Shown here piece after piece: positions 10,174 through 19,239 of a DNA stretch of 64,000 nt; the first letter of the stretch is position 1; each line of letters opens with the position of its first letter. Where the stretch lies: assembly GCA_014801815.1 (NCBI GenBank), contig JAAVDM010000051.1, positions 1-64,000 on the forward strand, written 5' to 3'. Made by a program: the position numbers and the translations under genes. The stretch comes from Bacteroides sp. (GTDB taxonomy: Bacteria > Bacteroidota > Bacteroidia > Bacteroidales > Muribaculaceae). Below the pieces are notes generated by a model. The model saw only the letters and a list, made by a program, of their open reading frames with translations, had not been told where the DNA came from and made no database searches.

Positions 10174-11331
10174 TCATATATTTGTCAGCTGTTCAAAATT
10201 ATCAGACCTCATATAAGCCTGAGTTCTGCCGTTGGGTCGGATTTTAGTCAGAATACCTCGTTCTGCAAGTCCGTCAAGATAGGCTTTTGCAGTCACCCTG
10301 CTTACACGGAAACGTGCTGCTACATCTTTAGACTGTAAAGTTATATTACCCTCCTCATAAAAAATACGAATTATATCAGCCTGCTGCTGTGAGATACCGT
10401 CAATGTGCATAAAGTAGTCGGCACGTCTTCTTTCCGACTGTTTTTTCTGAAGGTAAGATTTAAGACCGTCAAACGCTTTGGAAAGTACATCCAGATTATA
10501 AGTTATAAAATAACCTAAATCGTTACCGTCACTTTCAGTATAAAGAAATGCTCTTTCATATCTTGATTTTGATCTGTATATGATACGTGAAATTGACAGA
10601 TACTCCATAAGCCAATAATCTTCTTTCAGCATATACCAGTAAAACATAGCACGTGCAGTACGACCGTTTCCATCAGTAAAAGGATGATAATATGCTATCA
10701 GGAAGTGAATTATCAATCCTTTGATAATCGGATGTATGAATACATCATTATCAGAACTGTTAAAGAAAATACATAATTCATCGACAAATCTCTCAAGATA
10801 TTCATAAGTTGGAGGCCGATGAACCACATCTCCCGTTATACCGTTACTGACCACTATCCGATCATGAGTTCGCAATTTACCACACGATAGTGTGTCTTCA
10901 AGCGTGTCCGCAGTTATGGAATTGTGAACTTGAAGAAGAAGTTCTTTGGTAAGCGGTTCATGTTTATATTCGGAAATAAACTGAATTGTCTGGTAATTAT
11001 TAAGAATCATTTTCTGAGACCGATCACGAGGTTGTGTTTTCTTACGTAACATTTCCTTTGCCGCCTCGCGTGTAGTCGAGGCACCTTCCATCTGACTTGA
11101 AGAAATAGCCTCTTCCATAATAGAGCTTATCAGGTATATTTCCTGATTAATTCTATCCTGTGGAAACAGTTTCATCGCACCCCAAGACCCACCGAAATTC
11201 AAATCAAATTCATGACACAGTTTCTGCATTTTGTTAGTAAGCGAAAAATGCAGGTTATATTCACTCCAGACTAATATATCTTTCATCTGTCTACGTACTT
11301 TTACCTCTTTCCACAGTTCCTCAGCTGACAA
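10174..11331 (-). CDS. Fic-domain protein (AMP-transferase type), main open part
   Basis: 385 codons are open from the TTG at 11331. The Fic core carries HPFTDGNGRTARAMF, the full HPFx(D/E)GNGRxxR catalytic motif. An N-terminal SSQMEG segment matches the (S/T)xxxE(G/N) inhibitory motif of class II Fic proteins, so activity is probably self-restrained. The C-terminus is a winged-helix domain (ITLQSKDVAARFRVSRVTAK). The reading frame continues upstream with Fic-like sequence (INKINEEYLYWSDVKYR) but is cut by an amber codon at 11398-11400; see the separate entry. Translation could restart at this TTG or at the ATG at 11283, or the gene may be dead. Targets cannot be read from the sequence. Confidence 0.85.
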   Translation of the reverse strand: MSAEELWKEVKVRRQMKDILVWSEYNLHFSLTNKMQKLCHEFDLNFGGSWGAMKLFPQDRINQEIYLISSIMEEAISSSQMEGASTTREAAKEMLRKKTQPRDRSQKMILNNYQTIQFISEYKHEPLTKELLLQVHNSITADTLEDTLSCGKLRTHDRIVVSNGITGDVVHRPPTYEYLERFVDELCIFFNSSDNDVFIHPIIKGLIIHFLIAYYHPFTDGNGRTARAMFYWYMLKEDYWLMEYLSISRIIYRSKSRYERAFLYTESDGNDLGYFITYNLDVLSKAFDGLKSYLQKKQSERRRADYFMHIDGISQQQADIIRIFYEEGNITLQSKDVAARFRVSRVTAKAYLDGLAERGILTKIRPNGRTQAYMRSDNFEQLTNI

Positions 11332-11469
11332 GCCTGTGTTTTTGGTACGATATTTTACATCAGACCAATAAAGATATTCTTCATTAATCTTATTAATCTA
11401 TTCCAATGTAGCCTTACTGACCGATTTTAAGCCATTATTTGGAGATACTGAGGGTGGTAATTCTATCAT
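11329..11469 (-). pseudogene. 5' end of the fic gene, cut by an in-frame TAG
   Basis: From the ATG at 11469 the frame reads MIELPPSVSPNNGLKSVSKA and then TLE before TAG at 11400-11398. After the stop the same frame goes on as INKINEEYLYWSDVKYR into the main Fic frame without a shift. The N-terminal piece looks like the normal start of this Fic group. The promoter lies 16 bases upstream, as expected if 11469 was the original start. A single base change, amber readthrough or a sequencing error could each explain it. Confidence 0.7.
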
Positions 11470-11484
11470 GACAGTTATTTTTTA

Positions 11485-11515
11485 CAAAAATAGCAAGAAA
11501 GCGAAAGAAATGCAA
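11485..11515 (-). promoter_or_regulatory. promoter of fic
   Basis: On the minus strand TTG (11515-11513, in a TTTTTG run), a 20-base gap and TATTTTTG (11492-11485) match the Bacteroidota promoter. It places the transcript start about 10 bases before the ATG at 11469. Confidence 0.65.
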
Positions 11516-11528
11516 AAACTTTCGCTTT
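11498..11528. promoter_or_regulatory. 10-bp inverted repeat over the fic -33 box, possible operator
   Basis: AAAGCGAAAG (11498-11507) and CTTTCGCTTT (11519-11528) are exact inverted copies with an 11-base spacer. The -33 box of fic lies in that spacer. Binding here would block transcription. Because Fic carries a winged-helix domain, autorepression is possible. Confidence 0.5.
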
Positions 11529-11574
11529 TACATTTCTATATTACTGATTAGCAGCTTATATTTTTCTTAAACTT

Positions 11575-11645
11575 TACAGAGAATCAAATATAACAGCGCC
11601 GGAGAATCTTAGATTCTCCGGCGCTGTTATATTTGATTCTCTGTA
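11575..11645. terminator. 35-bp perfect inverted repeat downstream of nifJ
   Basis: Arms 11575-11609 and 11611-11645 are exact reverse complements around the single base 11610. A second, overlapping hairpin (CTGTATCATA 11641-11650 with TATGATACAG 11661-11670) shares the end of the right arm and could be an alternative fold. It lies 50 bases past the nifJ stop. Confidence 0.8.
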
Positions 11646-11695
11646 TCATACTTGTTAGGATATGATACAGAGAATATAAATTTAGAAATCAGATA

Positions 11696-14600
11696 TTATT
11701 CCTGACGGAGTTTTTTCTCCTCTGCGGTCATCTCAGGGTCAAGACTCCAGTCCATAGCGGCGAGACGCTTGTAGTTGTAGAAGCGCCAGCGAGCGTTCTC
11801 CTCAGCGGCCTTGAAGAGTTCTTCAGCCTCATTGGGACACATCTTGAAGATAGAAGCAAAACGCACCTCACCTTTCAGGAAGTCAGCAAACTTGCTCCAG
11901 TCGGGTTCCTTGCTGTCGAGAGTGAAGGGGTTCTTGCCTTCATTCTCAAGAGCGGGATTGTAACGCCACAGGTGCCAGTAACCGCACTCTACGGCACGCT
12001 TCTCCTCGTCCTGGCTGTGACCCATACCGGCCTTCAGACCATGATTGATACAAGGTGAGTAAGCGATTATCAGCGACGGACCATCATAAGCCTCAGCCTC
12101 GCGGATAGCCTTCAGTGTCTGAGCATTGTCGGCACCCATAGCTACCTGAGCCACGTAAACATAACCGTATGTAGTGGCAATCATACCGAGGTCTTTCTTA
12201 CGGATACGCTTGCCGGCAGCGGCAAACTTAGCAATAGCACCGATAGGAGTAGACTTCGATGACTGACCGCCGGTATTAGAGTAAACTTCGGTATCGAGTA
12301 CCAGAATGTTGACATTCTTACCGGAAGCGATAACATGGTCAAGACCTCCGAAACCTATATCGTAGCTTGCGCCGTCACCACCGATAATCCACTGGCTGCG
12401 CTTAACGAGATAATGTTTCAGATTGAGTATGGTCTTGCAGATGTCACAGTCACACTTCTTGGCTTCAGCCACGAGAGCCTCGCCGGCCTCACGGCTCTTG
12501 ACAGCATCGTCACGTACATCCATCCATGCCTTGGCAGCGGCTTTCAGTTCGGGTGAACAGCAGTCGCAGGTCTCAGCCTGACGGCAGGTATCTTCAAGGC
12601 GTGCACGCATCTTCTCATAAGCGATGTGCATACCCAGACCGAACTCACAAAAGTCTTCAAACAGTGAGTTAGCCCATGCCGGACCGTGTCCCTGCTCGTT
12701 AGTGCAGTAAGGAGTCGAAGGTACGGAGCCTGAATATATTGATGAACAACCGGTAGCGTTAGCTACAATCTGACGGTCGCCGAAGAGCTGAGTGATAAGT
12801 TTCAGATACGGAGTCTCACCGCAACCCGAACAAGCACCCGAGAACTCAAACATAGGAGTGGCAAACTGACTGTTCTTCACGTTGAGCGAAGTGTCTACAA
12901 GATTCTGCTTCGAAGTAACATGCTCCACACAGTAGTCCCAGTTCTTCTGCTGGTCAAGTTCGTCCTCAAGAGGCATCATCTTCAGAGCCTTGTTACCACG
13001 CATACCGGGGCAGACGTCGACACAGTTGCCGCAACCGAGGCAGTCAAGTACGTCTACTTCCTGAGCAAAGCGCAGACCGTCGAAGCCCTTACCGATAGCC
13101 TTGATAGTCTTGTCCTCTCCGAAAGGAGCGGCAGCCATTTCCTCAGCGTTCAGCAGGAACGGACGTATAGAAGCGTGAGGACATACGTATGCACACTTGT
13201 TACACTGTATACAGTTGGCGGGATTCCATTCGGGAACGAATGCAGCCACACCGCGCTTCTCATAGCGTGCAGTACCCTGCGGCCATGTGCCATCGGCACG
13301 ATCAGCAAAGGCGCTTACAGGAAGAAGGTCACCGTCCTGAGCGTTGATAGGCATCACAACATTAGTGATGAACTCGGGAGCTTCTAACTTCGGAGCTTCC
13401 TCATCGGGAAGTTCAGCCCATGCCGGGTCAACGGCAAGTTCCTTATACTCGTTACCGCGATCAACGGCAGCGAAGTTCATATTGACAACGTTCTCACCCT
13501 TCTTGCTGTAACTCTTGACGATGAACTTCTTCATCTGTTCTACGGCAAGATCCACAGGTATAACCTCGGTGATGCGGAAGAATGCACTCTGGAGAATGGT
13601 ATTGGTACGGTTGCCGAGACCTATCTCCTGAGCTATCTTGGTAGCATTGATATAATAGAGTTTGGCGTTAGATCTGGCCAGCTGACGCTTCACACGGTTA
13701 GGCAGATTCTTAGCCAGTTCCTCATCTTCCCATATAGTATTGAGAAGGAAAGTACCGCCCTGCTGCAGACCGCGTGTCACATCATACATGTGCAGGTAAG
13801 CCTGAACATGGCAGGCAACGAAGTTAGGCGTATTTACCAGATATGTAGAGCGGATAGGCTCGTCACCGAAACGGAGATGCGAACAAGTGAAACCACCTGA
13901 CTTCTTCGAGTCATAAGAGAAATAAGCCTGACAGTATTTGTCGGTATTGTCACCGATAATCTTAACCGAGTTCTTGTTGGCACCTACAGTACCGTCAGCA
14001 CCGAGACCATAGAACTTGGCAGCGAATATACTCTTGCCGCCGAGGTGCATTTCAGGCAGCAGAGGCAGTGAAGTGAATGTAACGTCGTCTACGATACCGA
14101 CAGTGAAATGATTCTTAGGCTCGGCAAGCGCAAGATTCTCATAGACAGCCAGCATCTGTGAGGGTGTGGTATCTTTCGAGCTAAGACCGTAGCGGCCACC
14201 TACGATGACCGGAGCATCGGCCTGACCGTAAAAGCAGTTCTTTACGTCAAGATACAGAGGTTCGCCGTTGGCACCCGGCTCTTTGGTACGATCGAGTACG
14301 GCAATACGTTTGGCGGTCTTAGGCACGGCAGCAAGGAAATGACATGCGGAGAAGGGACGATAGAGGTGTACACTTACAAGACCCACCTTCTCGCCTTTGG
14401 CGCGGAGATAATCCACTGTTTCCTGGATAGCCTGTGTAACCGAACCCATAGCGATTATGACACGCTCAGCCTCGGGGTCACCATAGTAATCAAACAGATT
14501 ATAGTTACGGCCTGTAATCTTGCTGAGTTGTTTCATATACTCCTCTACGATGCCGGGTACAGCCTCATAGTACTTGTTACAAGCCTCACGGTGCTGGAAG

Positions 14601-15280
14601 AACACATCGGGATTCTCAGCCATACCGCGTGCTACGGGAGCATCGGGATTGAGAGCGCGGCGACGGAAATCTGCCAGAGCCTCCTTGTCGATAAGCGGAG
14701 CCAGATCAGCCTGATCTATAGCCTCAATTTTCTGAATCTCATGCGAGGTGCGGAAGCCGTCAAAGAAGTTGACAAAAGGCACACGGCTTTTGATTGACGA
14801 TAGATGTGCTACGGCTGCAAGATCCATAACCTCCTGCACCGAACCTTCGCAAAGCATGGCGAAGCCGGTCTGACGAGCTGACATAACATCTTGGTGGTCG
14901 CCGAAGATGCTCAGCGCATGTGAGGCAAGTGTACGTGCCGAAACATGGAAGACACAGGGAAGCAGCTCACCTGCAATCTTGTACATATTAGGTATCATAA
15001 GCAGAAGACCCTGCGAAGCGGTGTAGGTAGTAGTCAGCGCTCCGGCCTGAAGGCTACCGTGTACGGCACCGGCGGCACCGGCCTCGCTCTGCATCTCCTG
15101 TACAAGTACTGTCTCGCCAAAAATGTTCTTTCTTCCTGCCGCCGACCAGTCGTCGACATATTCTGCCATTGTCGATGACGGTGTGATAGGATAGATCGCA
15201 GCCACTTCAGTAAACATGTAGCTGATGTGGGCAGCAGCCTGATTGCCATCGCATGTCAGGAATTGCTTTGCTTTGCTCAT
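11696..15280 (-). CDS. nifJ: pyruvate:ferredoxin (flavodoxin) oxidoreductase
   Basis: 1194 residues, the normal size of the one-chain PFOR. It oxidises pyruvate to acetyl-CoA and CO2 and reduces ferredoxin or flavodoxin. The N-terminus (MSKAKQFLTCDGNQAAAHIS) and the YPITPSSTMAEY segment are the pyruvate and TPP region. Two 4Fe-4S motifs, CIQCNKCAYVCPHASIRP and CLGCGNCVDVCPG, form the ferredoxin-like domain. CSGCGETPY contributes to the third cluster and GDGASYDIGFGGLDHVIASG to TPP binding. It is a single-gene unit with its own promoter, a leader of about 130 bases and a strong hairpin after it. Confidence 0.97.
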   Translation of the reverse strand: MSKAKQFLTCDGNQAAAHISYMFTEVAAIYPITPSSTMAEYVDDWSAAGRKNIFGETVLVQEMQSEAGAAGAVHGSLQAGALTTTYTASQGLLLMIPNMYKIAGELLPCVFHVSARTLASHALSIFGDHQDVMSARQTGFAMLCEGSVQEVMDLAAVAHLSSIKSRVPFVNFFDGFRTSHEIQKIEAIDQADLAPLIDKEALADFRRRALNPDAPVARGMAENPDVFFQHREACNKYYEAVPGIVEEYMKQLSKITGRNYNLFDYYGDPEAERVIIAMGSVTQAIQETVDYLRAKGEKVGLVSVHLYRPFSACHFLAAVPKTAKRIAVLDRTKEPGANGEPLYLDVKNCFYGQADAPVIVGGRYGLSSKDTTPSQMLAVYENLALAEPKNHFTVGIVDDVTFTSLPLLPEMHLGGKSIFAAKFYGLGADGTVGANKNSVKIIGDNTDKYCQAYFSYDSKKSGGFTCSHLRFGDEPIRSTYLVNTPNFVACHVQAYLHMYDVTRGLQQGGTFLLNTIWEDEELAKNLPNRVKRQLARSNAKLYYINATKIAQEIGLGNRTNTILQSAFFRITEVIPVDLAVEQMKKFIVKSYSKKGENVVNMNFAAVDRGNEYKELAVDPAWAELPDEEAPKLEAPEFITNVVMPINAQDGDLLPVSAFADRADGTWPQGTARYEKRGVAAFVPEWNPANCIQCNKCAYVCPHASIRPFLLNAEEMAAAPFGEDKTIKAIGKGFDGLRFAQEVDVLDCLGCGNCVDVCPGMRGNKALKMMPLEDELDQQKNWDYCVEHVTSKQNLVDTSLNVKNSQFATPMFEFSGACSGCGETPYLKLITQLFGDRQIVANATGCSSIYSGSVPSTPYCTNEQGHGPAWANSLFEDFCEFGLGMHIAYEKMRARLEDTCRQAETCDCCSPELKAAAKAWMDVRDDAVKSREAGEALVAEAKKCDCDICKTILNLKHYLVKRSQWIIGGDGASYDIGFGGLDHVIASGKNVNILVLDTEVYSNTGGQSSKSTPIGAIAKFAAAGKRIRKKDLGMIATTYGYVYVAQVAMGADNAQTLKAIREAEAYDGPSLIIAYSPCINHGLKAGMGHSQDEEKRAVECGYWHLWRYNPALENEGKNPFTLDSKEPDWSKFADFLKGEVRFASIFKMCPNEAEELFKAAEENARWRFYNYKRLAAMDWSLDPEMTAEEKKLRQE

Positions 15281-15415
15281 AAATTTCTAAATATTGTTAA
15301 TTAGTGAGTTGATTCTATTAGTTTACGTGTTGTCACTGTGTTCTTACGGCACCCCACGCGGTCAGGTGCCGGCGCATACGGCGCTTTATGGCTCGGCGAG
15401 CCATCTATGTTTCGG

Positions 15416-15423
15416 CAAAGTTA
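15416..15423 (-). promoter_or_regulatory. -7 box of nifJ with a structured leader
   Basis: TAACTTTG is read on the minus strand, with no clear -33 box. The leader from about 15408 to 15281 contains GC-rich hairpins (around GGCTCGGCGAGCC, and GCC/GGC repeats at 15368-15385) that could influence nifJ expression. No known riboswitch was recognised. Confidence 0.5.
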
Positions 15424-15450
15424 ATAATTTTTTCTATAATTCTCTTATTT

Positions 15451-15644
15451 TAAGTAGCTCTTAAAAATTAATGAACATATAAAACGCAGTTATTTTTGAG
15501 GTGATTCGGACGCGTAACGAAGGAGAATACTTCAGTATCCGACTGAGTGACAGCCGGAAGCAACCAGAAATAACAAGTTTTATGGTTCAGGATTCAAAGA
15601 CTTTACCTCAAAACATGTATCGTTTAATTTTTAAGAGCTACTTA
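15451..15644. mobile_element. 194-bp element with 21-bp terminal inverted repeats (MITE-like or ncRNA)
   Basis: The ends 15451-15471 and 15624-15644 are exact inverted copies; each contains AAGTAGCTCTTAAAAATTAA. A second inner pair, TTTTGAGGT (15494-15502) and ACCTCAAAA (15605-15613), is nearly concentric, so the whole unit can fold into one long hairpin. No transposase fits inside, and no clear target duplication was found. The open frame through it has no known protein features. The right end lies 15 bases after the helicase stop codon and is in the direction of that gene. It could be a non-autonomous transposon, a structured RNA or a bidirectional transcription stop. Confidence 0.55.
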
Positions 15645-15658
15645 TTATGCCGGACGTT

Positions 15659-16993
15659 TCAGTCTACTTCCGTGACACGGCGCTTTTCACCCTTTATCTT
15701 TGTGGTTCGGGCTATTTCTCTGACCTCGGAAGCCCAACGGTCCGGCAGAGCCACGAGACTGTAATGGTCATAAAGGTCTATCTTGCCTATAACATCTCCC
15801 GGCACTCCGCACTGTTTAGTCAGAAAACCGACGATATCGCCTTTGGATAGTTTCTCTTTTTTTCCGGCTGATATATTAAGTGTACTGAGTCCCGAACGCA
15901 TATTTGCCTGAGCTGAAGTGTCAAGGTGACGGGTATCATCAAATTCCACATAAGGCTTAACATCTTCGTCAGGCCCTATCATGACGTATATGTCACCGTC
16001 AGCATCGACACGGGCCGTACGTCCGTTACGGTGAGTATGGACTTCAGGCGTAAGCGCCTGATGATAATGTATGACCGATGTCACTTTCTCAATATCAAGA
16101 CCACGTGCGGCAAGGTCGGTGGCGACAAGCACGGGCCGACTGCCGTTATTAAACTGTGCCAATGCCATCTCACGGTCACGCTGCTCAAGCGCACCGTGAT
16201 ACAACACTGCATCAACACCCTGCTGTCTTAAATAAGCCGCAACACGTTCGGCACTCTCACGGTGATTGACAAACACTATACTGCGGTCAGGACGCTCACC
16301 CTTGGTTATATCTCTCAGCAGCACGGCAAGAGTCTCAAGTTTATCACGTCCCGAGGCATCAACACGATGTACCCTCTGACGACGGCGCACATCGCCGCTC
16401 TGACCGAGATAGTCAAGTACAAGAGGGTCGGTAAGTTTAAGAAAATCGGGTAATGTCTCGGCACGTGTAGCCGAAGTAAGCAGGACACGGCTGACATTCT
16501 TCATGCGTTCCACAAGTTTGCGCATATCGTCCTCAAAACCTAATTCAAGCGATTTGTCAAACTCGTCAAGTACGAGTATACGTACTGGCAGTAAGTCGAT
16601 ATTACGGCGCTTTGCGTGGTCAAGCAGGCGTCCCGGTGTGGCGACCACTATATCAGGCACCACACTGAGTGAATTGACTTCATCTTCTACTTTGTGTCCG
16701 CCATAAAGCACTGTCACCTTATATCCTGCGGCTATCTCACGTGCCACATTGGCAATCTGTATCACCAGTTCGCGTGAAGGAGCTATTACGACCGCTTGCA
16801 CACGCCCCGTAGGAGGTTTAAGCATTTTCAGCACCGGCAACAGAAAAGCCAGTGTCTTGCCGCTGCCCGTAGGCGACAGCAACATTATGTCACGCAGCTC
16901 GGACGCCGATGCCATCATTTTGACTTGCATCGGGTTAAGCTCTTCTATATTAAGTTTATCACGCACCAGTGGCAGAAATTCTTTCTCTCTCAT
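15659..16993 (-). CDS. DEAD-box RNA helicase (DbpA-like C-terminus)
   Basis: 444 residues. An ATP-dependent RNA helicase, probably for ribosome assembly or RNA turnover. Motifs in order: LSPTGSGKTLAFLLP (I), APSRELVIQ (Ia), VATPGRLLD (Ib), VLDEFDKSLELGF (II, with DEFD in place of DEAD), LLTSATRAETLP (III) and HRNGRTARVD (VI). The Q-motif region LNPMQVKMM is present. The last 75 residues (KGDIVGFLTKQCGVPGDVIG and following) match the DbpA/CsdA RNA-binding domain, which in E. coli DbpA targets 23S rRNA helix 92. The gene follows recG by 78 bases on the same strand. Confidence 0.9.
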   Translation of the reverse strand: MREKEFLPLVRDKLNIEELNPMQVKMMASASELRDIMLLSPTGSGKTLAFLLPVLKMLKPPTGRVQAVVIAPSRELVIQIANVAREIAAGYKVTVLYGGHKVEDEVNSLSVVPDIVVATPGRLLDHAKRRNIDLLPVRILVLDEFDKSLELGFEDDMRKLVERMKNVSRVLLTSATRAETLPDFLKLTDPLVLDYLGQSGDVRRRQRVHRVDASGRDKLETLAVLLRDITKGERPDRSIVFVNHRESAERVAAYLRQQGVDAVLYHGALEQRDREMALAQFNNGSRPVLVATDLAARGLDIEKVTSVIHYHQALTPEVHTHRNGRTARVDADGDIYVMIGPDEDVKPYVEFDDTRHLDTSAQANMRSGLSTLNISAGKKEKLSKGDIVGFLTKQCGVPGDVIGKIDLYDHYSLVALPDRWASEVREIARTTKIKGEKRRVTEVD

Positions 16994-17071
16994 GTCGTAT
17001 AGGATATTCTCCGTATGGAATATACTTTATATGACATAACAAACACAAAGGCCGTTTTGCTTATATATTTC

Positions 17072-19228
17072 TCAGCTTATCTGCGACCAATCCACTTTAT
17101 GAGCGAATCTGTACCTGAGTTCTCGCTCCAGTATACCGAGACTTTCAGGTGTGAGCGTCGGTACACCGGCACAATTTCCGGTCTCAGGTACGACACCGCC
17201 CCGGTATAGCTGAGGAGCAGCATCAAGCACTTGCCGGGCCGCTTCACGAGCTCGCGCCAGTATCTGACCGTCACGGGCTAAATCAGCGACTTTCAGACTG
17301 AAAGCAAGTCCGCTTTGCTGTGTACCCTCCATATCACCCGGCCCTCGCAGCCTCATATCGGCCTCCGAGATAAGAAAACCATCGGTTGTTTCGGTCATTA
17401 TGGTCAGACGTTTGCGTGTCGTAGCCGCCATGTTAGCCTTACTCATCAGGATACAGTAGCTTTTGTCAGCCCCGCGTCCTACACGTCCGCGAAGCTGATG
17501 AAGCTGCGAAAGGCCGAAACGCTCGGCGTTTTCTATCACCATCACGCTTGCATTAGGCACATTTACACCTACCTCTATAACCGTCGTAGCTACCATAATA
17601 CGTGTCTGTCCGGTAACGAATAGCTGCATCTGATGATCTTTCTCATCGGGCTTCATCTGACCGTGAACAAAACTTACCGGTATATTACGGAACGTATCAC
17701 ATACGACTCTGTACCCCTCTTCCAGACTCTGCAAATTAAGTTTTTCGTTTTCCCTTATCAGAGGATATACAAAATATATCTGCCGACCTTCACGAAGCTG
17801 CTGTGCGACAAGACGATTTACGCTCATACGGTTATCGGAATAGCGCAACATCGTTTCTACAGGTTTACGGCCGGGAGGCAGTTCATCTATTACCGATACT
17901 TCAAGGTCACCGTACACTGTCATGGCGAGTGTACGCGGTATAGGTGTTGCCGTCATGACCAGCACATGCGGCGGCGTGGTGTTCTTAGCCCATATACGGG
18001 CACGCTGGACGACTCCGAAACGGTGTTGTTCGTCAATTACAGCCAAGCCGAGACGTGCAAACGTCACCCTGTCTTCAAGCAGAGCATGAGTACCAACCAC
18101 AAAATTGACAGCACCGCTACGTAAACCTTCGTCTATCTCCCGACGTGCCGCCGCACCCGTGCTGCCGGTCAGCAACCGAACTTCCAACCCGAGTGGAGCA
18201 CACCATGACTCAAGCGAAGCATAATGCTGTGTGGCCAATATCTCGGTAGGCGCCATGAGCACAGCTTGAAAACCGTTGTCGGCAGCCATCAACATGGTCA
18301 TAAAAGCCACCATAGTCTTACCACTGCCAACGTCGCCCTGCAGCAGACGATTCATCTGACGTCCGGTACGCATGTCGCCGCGTATCTCACGCAATACCCG
18401 CTTCTGCGCACCTGTAAGCTCGAAGGGAATCTGATTGGCATAAAAATCGTTGAAATACCGTCCTATCCTACCGAATACATGTCCCTGTATCGAGAGATTA
18501 CGCTGCCGTGCGTAACGGAGTATATGCAGTTCTATATAGAACAGTTCTTCAAATTTCATACGTTCGGTGGCACGTTGCAGCTGTACGGCATCGCTTGGGA
18601 AGTGCATAGCATACAGTGCCTCACGTAACGGCATGAGTCTGTAAGCCGACACAATCTCTGCCGGCAATACCTCGTCCAACACTGCGAGTCTACGGTTCTC
18701 AAACAAATTGGCGACCAATGTCTGCATAAGCCGTGACGTCACACCACGCTTACGCAATGTCTCGGTCAGATTATACACACCCCGCCACCCCGAAGGAGGT
18801 TTCTGAGGGTCGTAGACCTCAACTTCCGGATGCGCCATGCTGTAGTAACCGTAATAGTAAGTGGGTTTGCCGAATATAACATAATCCACTCCTGTACGAT
18901 ACATCTCTCGTATCGACTTTATATTGCGGAACCACACACACTGCATCACCTGTCGGCCGTCACTGAATGTTCCCGTAAGCCGTTGCTTTGCGCCTTCACC
19001 TTCTTCTGAAAAACCAATGAAACGTCCGGCTATCTGTAGCATCGGAGCATCATTTGTGAGTTCTGAAATATGATAGAACCGGCTACGGTCTATGTGACGG
19101 AAAGGGAAATTATAGAGCAGATCGCGGAAAGTGTGTATCTCCAGTTCAGAACCAAACAGTTTGGCCCGGGCCTCTCCCACTCCCTTCAGAAAATTCAGAG
19201 GTATGTCGAACGCCTCGTTGTAGGCCAT
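17072..19228 (-). CDS. recG: ATP-dependent DNA helicase RecG
   Basis: 718 residues, slightly above the usual 690-700. RecG remodels stalled forks and branch-migrates Holliday junctions. The N-terminal wedge domain is followed by Walker A LLQGDVGSGKTMVAFMTM, VGTHALLEDRV, VIDEQHRFGV (DExH), MTATPIPRTLAMTVYGD and the C-terminal motor motifs TTVIEVGVNVPNASVMVIE and QLHQLRGRVGRG. The TRG hairpin region is intact. It starts 11 bases after ispD, so the two are likely co-transcribed. Confidence 0.97.
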   Translation of the reverse strand: MAYNEAFDIPLNFLKGVGEARAKLFGSELEIHTFRDLLYNFPFRHIDRSRFYHISELTNDAPMLQIAGRFIGFSEEGEGAKQRLTGTFSDGRQVMQCVWFRNIKSIREMYRTGVDYVIFGKPTYYYGYYSMAHPEVEVYDPQKPPSGWRGVYNLTETLRKRGVTSRLMQTLVANLFENRRLAVLDEVLPAEIVSAYRLMPLREALYAMHFPSDAVQLQRATERMKFEELFYIELHILRYARQRNLSIQGHVFGRIGRYFNDFYANQIPFELTGAQKRVLREIRGDMRTGRQMNRLLQGDVGSGKTMVAFMTMLMAADNGFQAVLMAPTEILATQHYASLESWCAPLGLEVRLLTGSTGAAARREIDEGLRSGAVNFVVGTHALLEDRVTFARLGLAVIDEQHRFGVVQRARIWAKNTTPPHVLVMTATPIPRTLAMTVYGDLEVSVIDELPPGRKPVETMLRYSDNRMSVNRLVAQQLREGRQIYFVYPLIRENEKLNLQSLEEGYRVVCDTFRNIPVSFVHGQMKPDEKDHQMQLFVTGQTRIMVATTVIEVGVNVPNASVMVIENAERFGLSQLHQLRGRVGRGADKSYCILMSKANMAATTRKRLTIMTETTDGFLISEADMRLRGPGDMEGTQQSGLAFSLKVADLARDGQILARAREAARQVLDAAPQLYRGGVVPETGNCAGVPTLTPESLGILERELRYRFAHKVDWSQIS

Positions 19229-19239
19229 AATTCACTGAC

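Noticed and set aside
15281-15415. nifJ leader as a known riboswitch
   Set aside because: The GC-rich hairpins do not match a riboswitch core that I recognise; only called a structured leader.
15501-15764. 87-codon plus-strand frame through the 194-bp element into the helicase gene
   Set aside because: It runs antisense into the helicase 3' end and has no recognisable protein pattern; the inverted repeats explain the region better.
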